A DNA stretch of 28,563 nt from IMG/VR virus record IMGVR_UViG_3300030107_000853, positions 1 through 28,563 of that record. The stretch is one strand, 5' to 3'. A program made the translations under genes and the position numbers. A model generated the notes under the pieces. The model was not told the DNA's origin, did no database searches, and saw only the letters and a program-made list of their open reading frames with translations. Each line of letters starts with the position of its first letter. The first letter of the stretch is position 1. This stretch comes from a virus. Shown here piece by piece: positions 23,361 to 27,764 of the stretch.

Positions 23361-24229
23361 TTCCAGAACTCCCTCGCTAGTTGCAGAATGTGTGACCCAT
23401 GTTTCCTTGCGATCTCCGTGAAGTCGGGGGCAACAAGGCCAGCTAGTGTGTGCCAGTTTCCGTTAGCGGCACGAATCAAATTTTGTGTAGTAATCCAACT
23501 GCGTTTCACATCCTGATAGACTTGCTCAAGATGTTGCTCTTGTAGCAGTGGGCAGTTGTCTTGATCCCAAATATGAAAACCTGATGCAGTGACTTGAAGC
23601 AGTGATGGCTTTTGACCTGTCGCTCTCCAATAGACGGACATCTGTTTGATATTGTTTTCGGTTGGCTGGGTATCTGGCTTTGGTATGCGCCATGTGCGTG
23701 TGCCATCTTTTTTCAGTGGGTTTCTCTGTGGCATTTTGCATTTGAGATCGCACAGTACATCACCACCATAAAAGTCACGGAACATCATAATCTTTACATC
23801 AAGTTCTGGAACAGAGTGCCAAGTTACATGTTCTCCGTTCACAGTGTTAAGGCCGTGTTTGTTTTGCCATGCCTTCAAACCTTCAAGTGCGTTAGCTAAC
23901 ATATCAGGCAAGTGTTCTCTAAAAGCCTCATGTTCCTCTCTGTCTTTGCCCTCATCCCAATCCCTTGGCACATACTCGTCATAGTCTGCCATCATGTGCC
24001 GAGTAGCTTCAGCAACCGGCATACCGTCTTGCTTTCCCTTGTCTGGGTCGAAGTTTTCCAGCCCTTCAACGCGGCGCACACCCATTTCAACCGTGCGTCC
24101 TGTGAGCATCGGCACATTATCTGGGAACACAGGGTTAAGATTTGTTGTTGCTCTAAGCCACAACTTAAATATCATTTCGTATTTTGGTGACGTTGCGCCG
24201 GTAACGCTATCGTGTTTGTAAATATCCAT
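23357..24229 (-). CDS. PD-(D/E)XK nuclease (Red-type exonuclease candidate)
   Basis: A 290-aa protein with the core of the RecB/YqaJ-like nuclease superfamily: GRTVEMGV with E48 as the first acidic position (GxxxE), ELDVKIMMF with D144, and DLKCK at residues 161-165 (D161 and K163 as the D/E-x-K pair). The region after residue 190 (NNIKQMSVYWRATGQKPSLL) corresponds to the QxxxY motif segment of RecB-like nucleases, where a Gln precedes an aromatic. It probably degrades double-stranded DNA from ends to leave a 3' strand for the downstream annealing protein. The exact family is not certain. TAATG overlap with the upstream small gene. Confidence 0.75.
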   Translation of the reverse strand: MDIYKHDSVTGATSPKYEMIFKLWLRATTNLNPVFPDNVPMLTGRTVEMGVRRVEGLENFDPDKGKQDGMPVAEATRHMMADYDEYVPRDWDEGKDREEHEAFREHLPDMLANALEGLKAWQNKHGLNTVNGEHVTWHSVPELDVKIMMFRDFYGGDVLCDLKCKMPQRNPLKKDGTRTWRIPKPDTQPTENNIKQMSVYWRATGQKPSLLQVTASGFHIWDQDNCPLLQEQHLEQVYQDVKRSWITTQNLIRAANGNWHTLAGLVAPDFTEIARKHGSHILQLAREFWK

Positions 24230-24411
24230 TAGACAAACTCCGTTTCAGGAGCTTCTAATGCTTTTACAAGTTTTCTTTCCATGCGTTTGAGATTTGCATA
24301 GATTGTGTTTGGCTCATGCTTTACATCTGGTATGCAATACGCCTCTCTGTAAGCATCAATTAACCCCAGCAGAAATGTAATCTCTTCATCATTCAGCTTA
24401 ATATTATTCAT
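24229..24411 (-). CDS. 60-aa leader protein of the leftward recombination operon
   Basis: First gene of the leftward operon, predicted to be helical (NDEEITFLLGLIDAYREAYC, then an IYANLKRMERKLVKALE helix). Ribosome site GAGG is 7 bases upstream of ATG 24411; if the predicted promoter is right, the mRNA leader is only about 20 bases. Similar short acidic-helix proteins are common first genes of phage early operons; no function known. Confidence 0.6.
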   Translation of the reverse strand: MNNIKLNDEEITFLLGLIDAYREAYCIPDVKHEPNTIYANLKRMERKLVKALEAPETEFV

Positions 24412-24414
24412 TGC

Positions 24415-24442
24415 TTGACCTCATTGCTAGTTGTGCTACCGT
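24415..24442 (+). promoter_or_regulatory. Predicted rightward promoter for the HTH-methyltransferase operon
   Basis: TTGACC (24415-24420) and TACCGT (24437-24442) are 16 bases apart, with TG one base before the -10 (extended -10, TGCTACCGT). The expected start is near 24449, which leaves a leader of about 40 bases before ATG 24488. The -10 has 3 of 6 consensus bases. Confidence 0.45.
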
Positions 24443-24466
24443 AACGTAATGTCTACAAACGGTCAA
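24438..24466 (-). promoter_or_regulatory. Predicted leftward promoter for the recombination operon
   Basis: On the minus strand TTGACC (plus 24461-24466) and TACGGT (plus 24438-24443) are separated by 17 bases. The -35 matches 5 of 6 consensus bases, the -10 matches only 3. The expected start is near 24431, the first A of the octamer ACTAGCAA. It shares its -10 bases with the opposing rightward promoter. Confidence 0.5.
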
Positions 24467-24487
24467 CATGCAAAGTTGAGAAAAGTT

Positions 24488-24697
24488 ATGACACTGAAAG
24501 AATATATACAAATCAACAGGATAAGCCAAGCTAGGTTTGCAAGGCGATGCGGTATATCACGACAAGCTATCAATCATTTCATAGCTGGTAGACGGTATCC
24601 AAGCCCTGAAACAATGCGTAGGATTCTTCTGGCTAGTAATGGTGAGATAAAGCCAAATGACTTTTTTAACGAGACAATGCTATCAATGCAACGGTAA
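24488..24697 (+). CDS. Cro/CI-like helix-turn-helix regulator
   Basis: A protein of 69 aa from ATG 24488, preferred over 24449 (which would lie at the predicted transcript start) and over TTG 24431. The sequence is a single XRE/Cro-type HTH: ISQARFARRCGISRQAINHF (helices 2 and 3, with the SRQAINHFIAGRRYPSPET recognition and following helix) and a short C-terminus. Small size with no dimerisation domain suggests a Cro-like repressor. It is the first gene right of the face-to-face promoters, so autoregulation and control of both operons are likely (inference). Confidence 0.8.
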   Translation: MTLKEYIQINRISQARFARRCGISRQAINHFIAGRRYPSPETMRRILLASNGEIKPNDFFNETMLSMQR

Positions 24698-24833
24698 AGG
24701 TTTTCACTACGTTAAAGACTGGTTTGATCCTACTGATGTAGTGCCTGAAGACTGTGACCTGTGCAATGGTACTGGTAAGTTGCAATTAAAAAAAATACAG
24801 GACAGTTGTAATGAAACGAAACAAAGCTCTTGA
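24657..24833 (+). CDS. Hidden 58-aa DnaJ-type zinc-finger protein
   Basis: An ORF in a different frame that starts at ATG 24657 inside the end of the HTH gene, with GGTGAGA (24641-24647) 9 bases upstream, and ends at TGA 24831-24833 inside the next gene. The translation contains CYQCNGKG (residues 8-15) and CDLCNGTGK (residues 33-41), two CxxCxGxG elements 21 residues apart, the arrangement of the zinc-binding cysteine-rich repeat of DnaJ and anti-TRAP-like proteins. It fills the stretch 24698-24810 that otherwise has no gene. The short tail is Lys/Gln rich. It probably binds zinc and could contact protein or RNA; the target is unknown. Confidence 0.65.
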   Translation: MTFLTRQCYQCNGKGFHYVKDWFDPTDVVPEDCDLCNGTGKLQLKKIQDSCNETKQSS

Positions 24834-25080
24834 TAAAGTAAAAAAACTTATAAGTGTAGAACGAGCAATAGAACATGGCGACATGCACCAAAACTTTTTA
24901 ACTATTTCAAAGTATTGGTCAAACCATTTAGGAGTTGATGTTTCGATTAACGATGTATCTGTTATGATGTCTCTTTTAAAAATTGCACGAATCAAATCAA
25001 ATAAAAAAAACTTAGATAACTACTTTGATGCAATTGGATACTTAGCTCTGGCCATTGAAACACTGGATTCAAAAGAATGA
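24811..25080 (+). CDS. DUF6378-like protein
   Basis: This 89-aa protein follows the pattern of the DUF6378 phage family: an ERAIEHGDMHQNFLTISKYW block (family form xRAxxHGDxxxNFxxIAxLW) and INDVSVMMSLLKIARI followed by DNYFDAIGYLALAIE (DVAxMMxLLKIAR ... DNxxDxxGYxAxA). The function of the family is not established; the all-helical form with conserved Glu/Asp is reminiscent of MazG-like nucleotide hydrolases, which is only a guess. AGGAC precedes the ATG. Overlaps the methyltransferase start by 4 bases. Confidence 0.75.
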   Translation: MKRNKALDKVKKLISVERAIEHGDMHQNFLTISKYWSNHLGVDVSINDVSVMMSLLKIARIKSNKKNLDNYFDAIGYLALAIETLDSKE

Positions 25081-25586
25081 CAAGACAGAAGGATGACTTT
25101 TACCCTACTCCGTTGATTGCCACTGAAGCATTGTTAGACCATGAAAGTTTTGATGGTGACATCTGGGAACCAGCTTGCGGCAATGGTGCTATATCTGCGC
25201 CTGTCTCTCTATACCACAACGTTATCAGCACCGACCTCAATGACTACGGCTTCGGCGATTCGGGGGTAGACTTTCTTATGGAACAAAAACTTGCAGCCCC
25301 CAACATCATAACCAACCCACCATACAAACTGGCGCAACAGTTCATACAAAAGGCTATTGATTTGGGTGCAAAGAAGCATTGCTGGTTGTTGCGTCTGTCA
25401 TTTTTGGAAGGCCAGCAACGCCGTGTCTCTCTCTTTGACAAGCATAGGCCAGCTAGGGTCTGGGTGTTCTCTCAACGGCTGACAATATGGCGCGGTGATG
25501 AAGAACCAAACGGCTCTGGGACAACCGCTTATGCTTGGTTTGTTTGGGAAGGCAACGCAACAGAAACAAGGATTGATTGGGTATGA
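25077..25586 (+). CDS. Orphan DNA adenine N6-methyltransferase
   Basis: This 169-aa enzyme would transfer a methyl group from S-adenosylmethionine to adenine in DNA. Visible motifs: DFYPTPLIATEALL (residues 7-20, motif X region), EPACGNGAIS (31-40, motif I binding the cofactor), STDLND (51-56, acidic residue of motif II), and the catalytic TNPPYKLA (79-86, motif IV, NPPY). The later WLLRLSFLEGQQRR is motif VI-like. It is short, with a minimal target-recognition region. No restriction partner is next to it, so it probably protects phage DNA from host restriction or marks it (inference). It is followed directly by a resolvase-like nuclease. Confidence 0.88.
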   Translation: MTRQKDDFYPTPLIATEALLDHESFDGDIWEPACGNGAISAPVSLYHNVISTDLNDYGFGDSGVDFLMEQKLAAPNIITNPPYKLAQQFIQKAIDLGAKKHCWLLRLSFLEGQQRRVSLFDKHRPARVWVFSQRLTIWRGDEEPNGSGTTAYAWFVWEGNATETRIDWV

Positions 25587-25987
25587 CTGATAGTAGACAG
25601 AAAGGTGCGGCGTTTGAGCGTCAAATTGTAAATTATATCAAAGACCATCTTGGCGAGTCACTGCCAGAGTTGCCGAAACGGAACCTCTCTCAATATCAAA
25701 TCAAGGGTGAGGCTGATATTGTGATCCCCAGATGGTCGATTGAGTGTAAGGCTTACGCTTCTGGTGCAACCTACAAACAGGCATGGTGGGAACAGGCTTG
25801 TGAGGCATCCGGCGATAGGTTTCCAGTCTTGATATACAAGTTTAACAACAGGCCAATCCGTTGCGTCATACAGCTTATGGCTATCTGTCGTGATTTCTCT
25901 TATGACCCACGGCTTGTTGCAGAAATGTCACTGCCAACTTGGGTTCAAGTCGTGCGTGAATCATATGGGGTTGACAAGAAAAATTGA
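25583..25987 (+). CDS. PD-(D/E)XK Holliday-junction-resolvase-like nuclease
   Basis: A protein of 134 aa from ATG 25583, which overlaps the methyltransferase stop (ATGA). It has the catalytic core GAAFERQI (E12), GEADIVIP (D45) and SIECKAY (E54-x-K56), with the spacing of archaeal-type Holliday junction resolvases and related phage proteins. The segment YKQAWWEQACEASGDRFPVL after it is the helix carrying a glutamine-like position of the same fold. Such enzymes resolve branched DNA before packaging. It is the last gene of the rightward operon. Confidence 0.8.
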   Translation: MTDSRQKGAAFERQIVNYIKDHLGESLPELPKRNLSQYQIKGEADIVIPRWSIECKAYASGATYKQAWWEQACEASGDRFPVLIYKFNNRPIRCVIQLMAICRDFSYDPRLVAEMSLPTWVQVVRESYGVDKKN

Positions 25988-25998
25988 GTTGATAAAAT

Positions 25999-26015
25999 CG
26001 CGCTTGCGCGTTCCT
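25999..26015 (+). terminator. Weak hairpin after the resolvase gene
   Basis: CGCGC-TT-GCGCG (25999-26010) is a GC-rich self-complementary sequence followed by TTCCTT, 12 bases after the resolvase stop. In practice the loop would be CTTG with a 4-bp stem, so it would be a poor terminator. Confidence 0.3.
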
Positions 26016-26071
26016 TAAAGCATTGCCTAAATAAAGCATGCTCCGATAAAGCCTGCTCAAATAAAGCATGC
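26016..26071. repeat. Iteron-like array of TAAAGCATGC repeats
   Basis: Four direct repeats lie at 26016 (TAAAGCATTGC), 26032 (TAAAGCATGC), 26047 (TAAAGCCTGC) and 26062 (TAAAGCATGC). Their spacing is 16, 15 and 15 bases. The array lies between two convergent operons and is followed by an AT-rich stretch (26072-26099). It contains no ORF. Confidence 0.7.
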
Positions 26072-26090
26072 AAAACAATCCAATTGTAAA

Positions 26091-26128
26091 TAAAAAAAAG
26101 CATAGCCCAAGCTTTAAGGCTATGCTTT
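26091..26128 (-). terminator. Strong terminator of the leftward operon
   Basis: AAAGCATAGCC (26097-26107) pairs perfectly with GGCTATGCTTT (26118-26128) around a 10-base loop. On the minus strand the stem is followed by a run of eight T (plus 26092-26099, part of it inside the stem). It lies 50 bases beyond the last leftward stop. Rightward the T-tract is weak. Confidence 0.85.
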
Positions 26129-26178
26129 AAGATATGCCACGCGACATTGCTAATCGTTATTTTCGTCTCGCGATTGGT

Positions 26179-26430
26179 TCAACTCCCTCTCTCTTTCTGC
26201 CTCTTTTTACGATTATCAGAAAAATGCTTCATTTTTGAGCAATCAACACAAAGACCATTTGAAACAAGTCTGTCTGATATGTGTTGATTACTACATTCTT
26301 CACCTGTAAAAAAATATTTAAGTCCGTCTAGTCGTGCTCGTTCTCTTGTAATGCGTCTGTTGACATAAACGTCGTGGCTAACTAGGCGTAAAGCCTTTCT
26401 CAATTCTACCCATGTTGGCGCGTTATCCAT
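26179..26430 (-). CDS. Small zinc-binding protein at the end of the leftward operon
   Basis: This 83-aa protein has a helical N-terminus (WVELRKALRLVSHDVYVNRR) and a probable zinc site, FFTGEECSNQHISDRLVSNG followed by LCVDCSKMKHFSDNRKKRQK. The C...H...RLVSNGxCVDC pattern resembles the small zinc-knuckle domain that often precedes HNH or VSR-type nuclease domains in phages, but here no nuclease domain follows. It overlaps the XRE gene by 25 bases. Function unknown; DNA binding is plausible because of the basic tail. Confidence 0.6.
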   Translation of the reverse strand: MDNAPTWVELRKALRLVSHDVYVNRRITRERARLDGLKYFFTGEECSNQHISDRLVSNGLCVDCSKMKHFSDNRKKRQKERGS

Positions 26431-26624
26431 CCCAGTGCCCTCTCTCTTTCAATGATGTCGTTTCTCTTTAAGCAGTTGTGTAGCTTAGTTACGGTATCCG
26501 GTACATGCGTTACGCCAGACTCATAGTTTCTGATTGTTCGTGCTGTTACGCCTAACCTCTGAGCCATTTTCTCTTGACTTATACCTAGTTCCAGACGTTC
26601 AAGCTTGATTTTTTTTTCATCCAT
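26406..26624 (-). CDS. XRE-family transcriptional regulator
   Basis: This 72-aa protein is an XRE/Cro-CI helix-turn-helix domain: ERLELGISQEKMAQRLGVTA followed by RTIRNYESGVTHVPDTV, with the classical SQEKMAxxLGV..RTIxxYESG pattern. It has no extra domain. AAAGGA lies 8 bases upstream of ATG 26624, and the leader contains ACTAGCAA and an upstream hairpin. It probably represses genes in this region; which operators it uses is not shown by the sequence. Confidence 0.85.
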   Translation of the reverse strand: MDEKKIKLERLELGISQEKMAQRLGVTARTIRNYESGVTHVPDTVTKLHNCLKRNDIIERERALGWITRQHG

Positions 26625-26679
26625 GATATTGTCCTTTCGCTCCTAGTTTTGTAGAGCCTCCTGATTGCTAGTTGGGTGT

Positions 26680-26720
26680 GAGAAACCGCTTTAGCGCAAT
26701 GCTTTGGCGGTTTCTCTTTT
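26680..26720 (+). terminator. Hairpin with rightward T-tract between leftward genes
   Basis: GAGAAACCGC (26680-26689) pairs perfectly with GCGGTTTCTC (26707-26716), a 10-bp stem with a 17-base loop. TTTT follows on the plus strand (26717-26720); on the minus strand the stem is followed by ACACCC. By its T-tract it would stop rightward, antisense transcription; the stem could also end or process the leftward 55-aa gene message. Confidence 0.5.
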
Positions 26721-26886
26721 AGTTTTCTATTTCAAAAGTAGACACTGTTTCGGCTGTCTCTTTTATGCCACCAGTCAACGCTGACCATTCAGCTTCAGCG
26801 GCTCTTTCTGCTGATTCAAGACTGTCAGCTTCAACAAACACAGTTCTTTCTACTGCGCCTAATACACTTATTTGATATTTTTTCAT
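26719..26886 (-). CDS. 55-aa unknown protein
   Basis: A small ORF from ATG 26886, 4 bases overlapping the previous stop (ATGA), with GAGAGGG upstream. The translation begins MKKYQISVLGAVERTVFVEA and continues with an Ala/Glu-rich helix (DSLESAERAAEAEWSALTGG), a beta-beta-alpha layout. The sequence type (YxIxVxGxxxxxVxVEAxSxEEAxxxA) is common among small phage and plasmid proteins of unknown role. The stop lies within the 26680-26720 hairpin region. Acidic. Confidence 0.65.
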   Translation of the reverse strand: MKKYQISVLGAVERTVFVEADSLESAERAAEAEWSALTGGIKETAETVSTFEIEN

Positions 26887-27104
26887 TGTTTTACCCTCTC
26901 TCTTTTAGTTTCGGCTGTCTCTTTCATCTGTTGAGCCAAGCGCATTTGACCGCCTACAAAATGCTTCACGCCTTCATATGATCCGCCACCTTTGCCGGTA
27001 ATGCCAAATATTCCGCAACATATGTCGATAATCTTTTGTGGGTCTTTATTTACTTTACTGATTTCAGATTTTAATTCTGCCATTTTGATTTGTAGCTTGT
27101 TCAT
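26883..27104 (-). CDS. 73-aa unknown protein
   Basis: A small protein with a helical N-terminus (KLQIKMAELKSEISKVNKDP), two adjacent cysteines (IDICCGIFGITGKGGGS) and a basic helical C-terminus (GQMRLAQQMKETAETKRERV). No membrane segment or recognised family. It is preceded by AAAGG and by a predicted promoter with ACTAGCAA in the leader. Confidence 0.6.
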   Translation of the reverse strand: MNKLQIKMAELKSEISKVNKDPQKIIDICCGIFGITGKGGGSYEGVKHFVGGQMRLAQQMKETAETKRERVKQ

Positions 27105-27146
27105 TATTTTACCTTTCTCTTTTGAGTTGCTAGTCGATTGCCAGCG

Positions 27147-27175
27147 ATTAGAAGCCCACTGGCTGGCCTTGTCAT
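27147..27175 (-). promoter_or_regulatory. Predicted sigma70-type leftward promoter
   Basis: On the minus strand ATGACA (plus 27170-27175, 5 of 6 bases) and TCTAAT (plus 27147-27152, 5 of 6 bases) are separated by 17 bases. Start near 27140, 36 bases before ATG 27104. It is the best promoter match I found in the window. Confidence 0.6.
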
Positions 27176-27179
27176 GTCT

Positions 27180-27197
27180 GGGCTAGTATACCAGCCC
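27180..27197. promoter_or_regulatory. Palindrome upstream of the leftward promoter (possible operator)
   Basis: GGGCTAGTATACCAGCCC is an 18-bp near-perfect palindrome (one mismatched pair, centre GTATAC). It lies 4 bases upstream of the -35 of the predicted promoter and 30 bases after the stop of the membrane protein gene. It has no T-tract. Confidence 0.45.
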
Positions 27198-27226
27198 AAA
27201 CAAAGTTGAACGGCTTGCAAGGTCTT

Positions 27227-27376
27227 CTATCGGCTGACACAACAAGCCCATATCGCCCCAATGAGGCCACCATATAGCAGCACCACTTGCAAAGCAAATG
27301 CACTTGTTGTGTTTGGAACGATTGAAGCGCCAACAATAAACGCTAAACAGCCAATGAATATAAATAGCTTTGTCAT
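27227..27376 (-). CDS. 49-aa small membrane protein
   Basis: Start at ATG 27376, one base after the stop of the upstream gene; the longer frame to 27493 lies inside the upstream gene and is rejected. The protein has two hydrophobic segments: LFIFIGCLAFIVGASIV (about residues 4-20) and ALQVVLLYGGLIGAIWACC (about 28-46). It would form a helical hairpin in the inner membrane. Position after two likely anti-defence genes suggests an accessory role, but nothing more can be said. No clear ribosome site; coupled translation is likely. Confidence 0.5.
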   Translation of the reverse strand: MTKLFIFIGCLAFIVGASIVPNTTSAFALQVVLLYGGLIGAIWACCVSR

Positions 27377-27377
27377 G

Positions 27378-27674
27378 TTAAAACTCTGCAATAATGAATG
27401 ATGATGATTTTGGAATCTCAATAACTGTTGTGTGATTCCTGATCGTTTCAATGTCTGGATAGTCTTCTGAGTCGTAACTCTCAAAAAATTCATCTATGCA
27501 AGCATACTCGCAAAATTCACAATCCAACGCGATTACATCCAATTTATAATTGCCCATGTTTTCGCTGATATAATCATACAACGCGCCTAGGCCTTGATAT
27601 GACCAACTATCGGCCCGCCCCATATTGTGGAAAGCATCACGAAATTGTGACTCTGTAATTTCTTGATAAATCAT
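27378..27674 (-). CDS. Strongly acidic 98-aa protein
   Basis: The protein has about 20 Asp/Glu against five Lys/Arg. It contains SQFRDAFHNMGRADSWSYQG and a central LDVIALDCEFCEYACIDEFF, then YPDIETIRNHTTVIEIP. Small proteins with the pattern LDVIAxxCxFxEY are widespread in phages and plasmids next to ardC-type genes. The charge is that of a DNA mimic (as in Ocr or ArdA), but there is no sequence proof. AAAGGATT precedes ATG 27674, and ACTAGCAA begins 21 bases before the start codon. Confidence 0.65.
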   Translation of the reverse strand: MIYQEITESQFRDAFHNMGRADSWSYQGLGALYDYISENMGNYKLDVIALDCEFCEYACIDEFFESYDSEDYPDIETIRNHTTVIEIPKSSSFIIAEF

Positions 27675-27712
27675 TTTATCTAATCCTTTGCTAGTGTTTC
27701 TGATCTCATCAG

Positions 27713-27729
27713 CTATGGTTTAACCATAG
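27713..27729. promoter_or_regulatory. Perfect 17-bp palindrome upstream of the acidic-protein gene
   Basis: CTATGGTT-T-AACCATAG: two 8-base arms around one T. It lies between the ArdC-like gene and the acidic-protein gene, 38 bases before the ATG. With no T-tract on either strand, an operator for an HTH dimer fits better than a terminator. Confidence 0.5.
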
Positions 27730-27730
27730 G

Positions 27731-27755
27731 ACAGGCAAAGCATGGCCTTGCCTGT
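27731..27755. other. Hairpin after the ArdC-like gene
   Basis: ACAGGCAA (27731-27738) pairs with TTGCCTGT (27748-27755), 8 bp with a 9-base loop. It lies 9 bases after the stop of the ArdC-like gene on the minus strand. No T-tract follows, so it may be a processing or attenuation element. Confidence 0.45.
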
Positions 27756-27764
27756 TTCGATCTG

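Noticed and set aside
23612-24221. Several plus-strand ORFs opposite the nuclease gene
   Set aside because: The minus-strand frame has clear nuclease motifs; the plus-strand frames are antisense shadows.
24431-24487. Longer N-terminus of the HTH protein (TTG 24431 or ATG 24449)
   Set aside because: It would cover the predicted promoter and has no ribosome site; the HTH domain starts after ATG 24488.
26016-26071. CRISPR array
   Set aside because: Repeats of about 10 bases with 5-6 base gaps, no spacers of 30 bases and no cas genes nearby.
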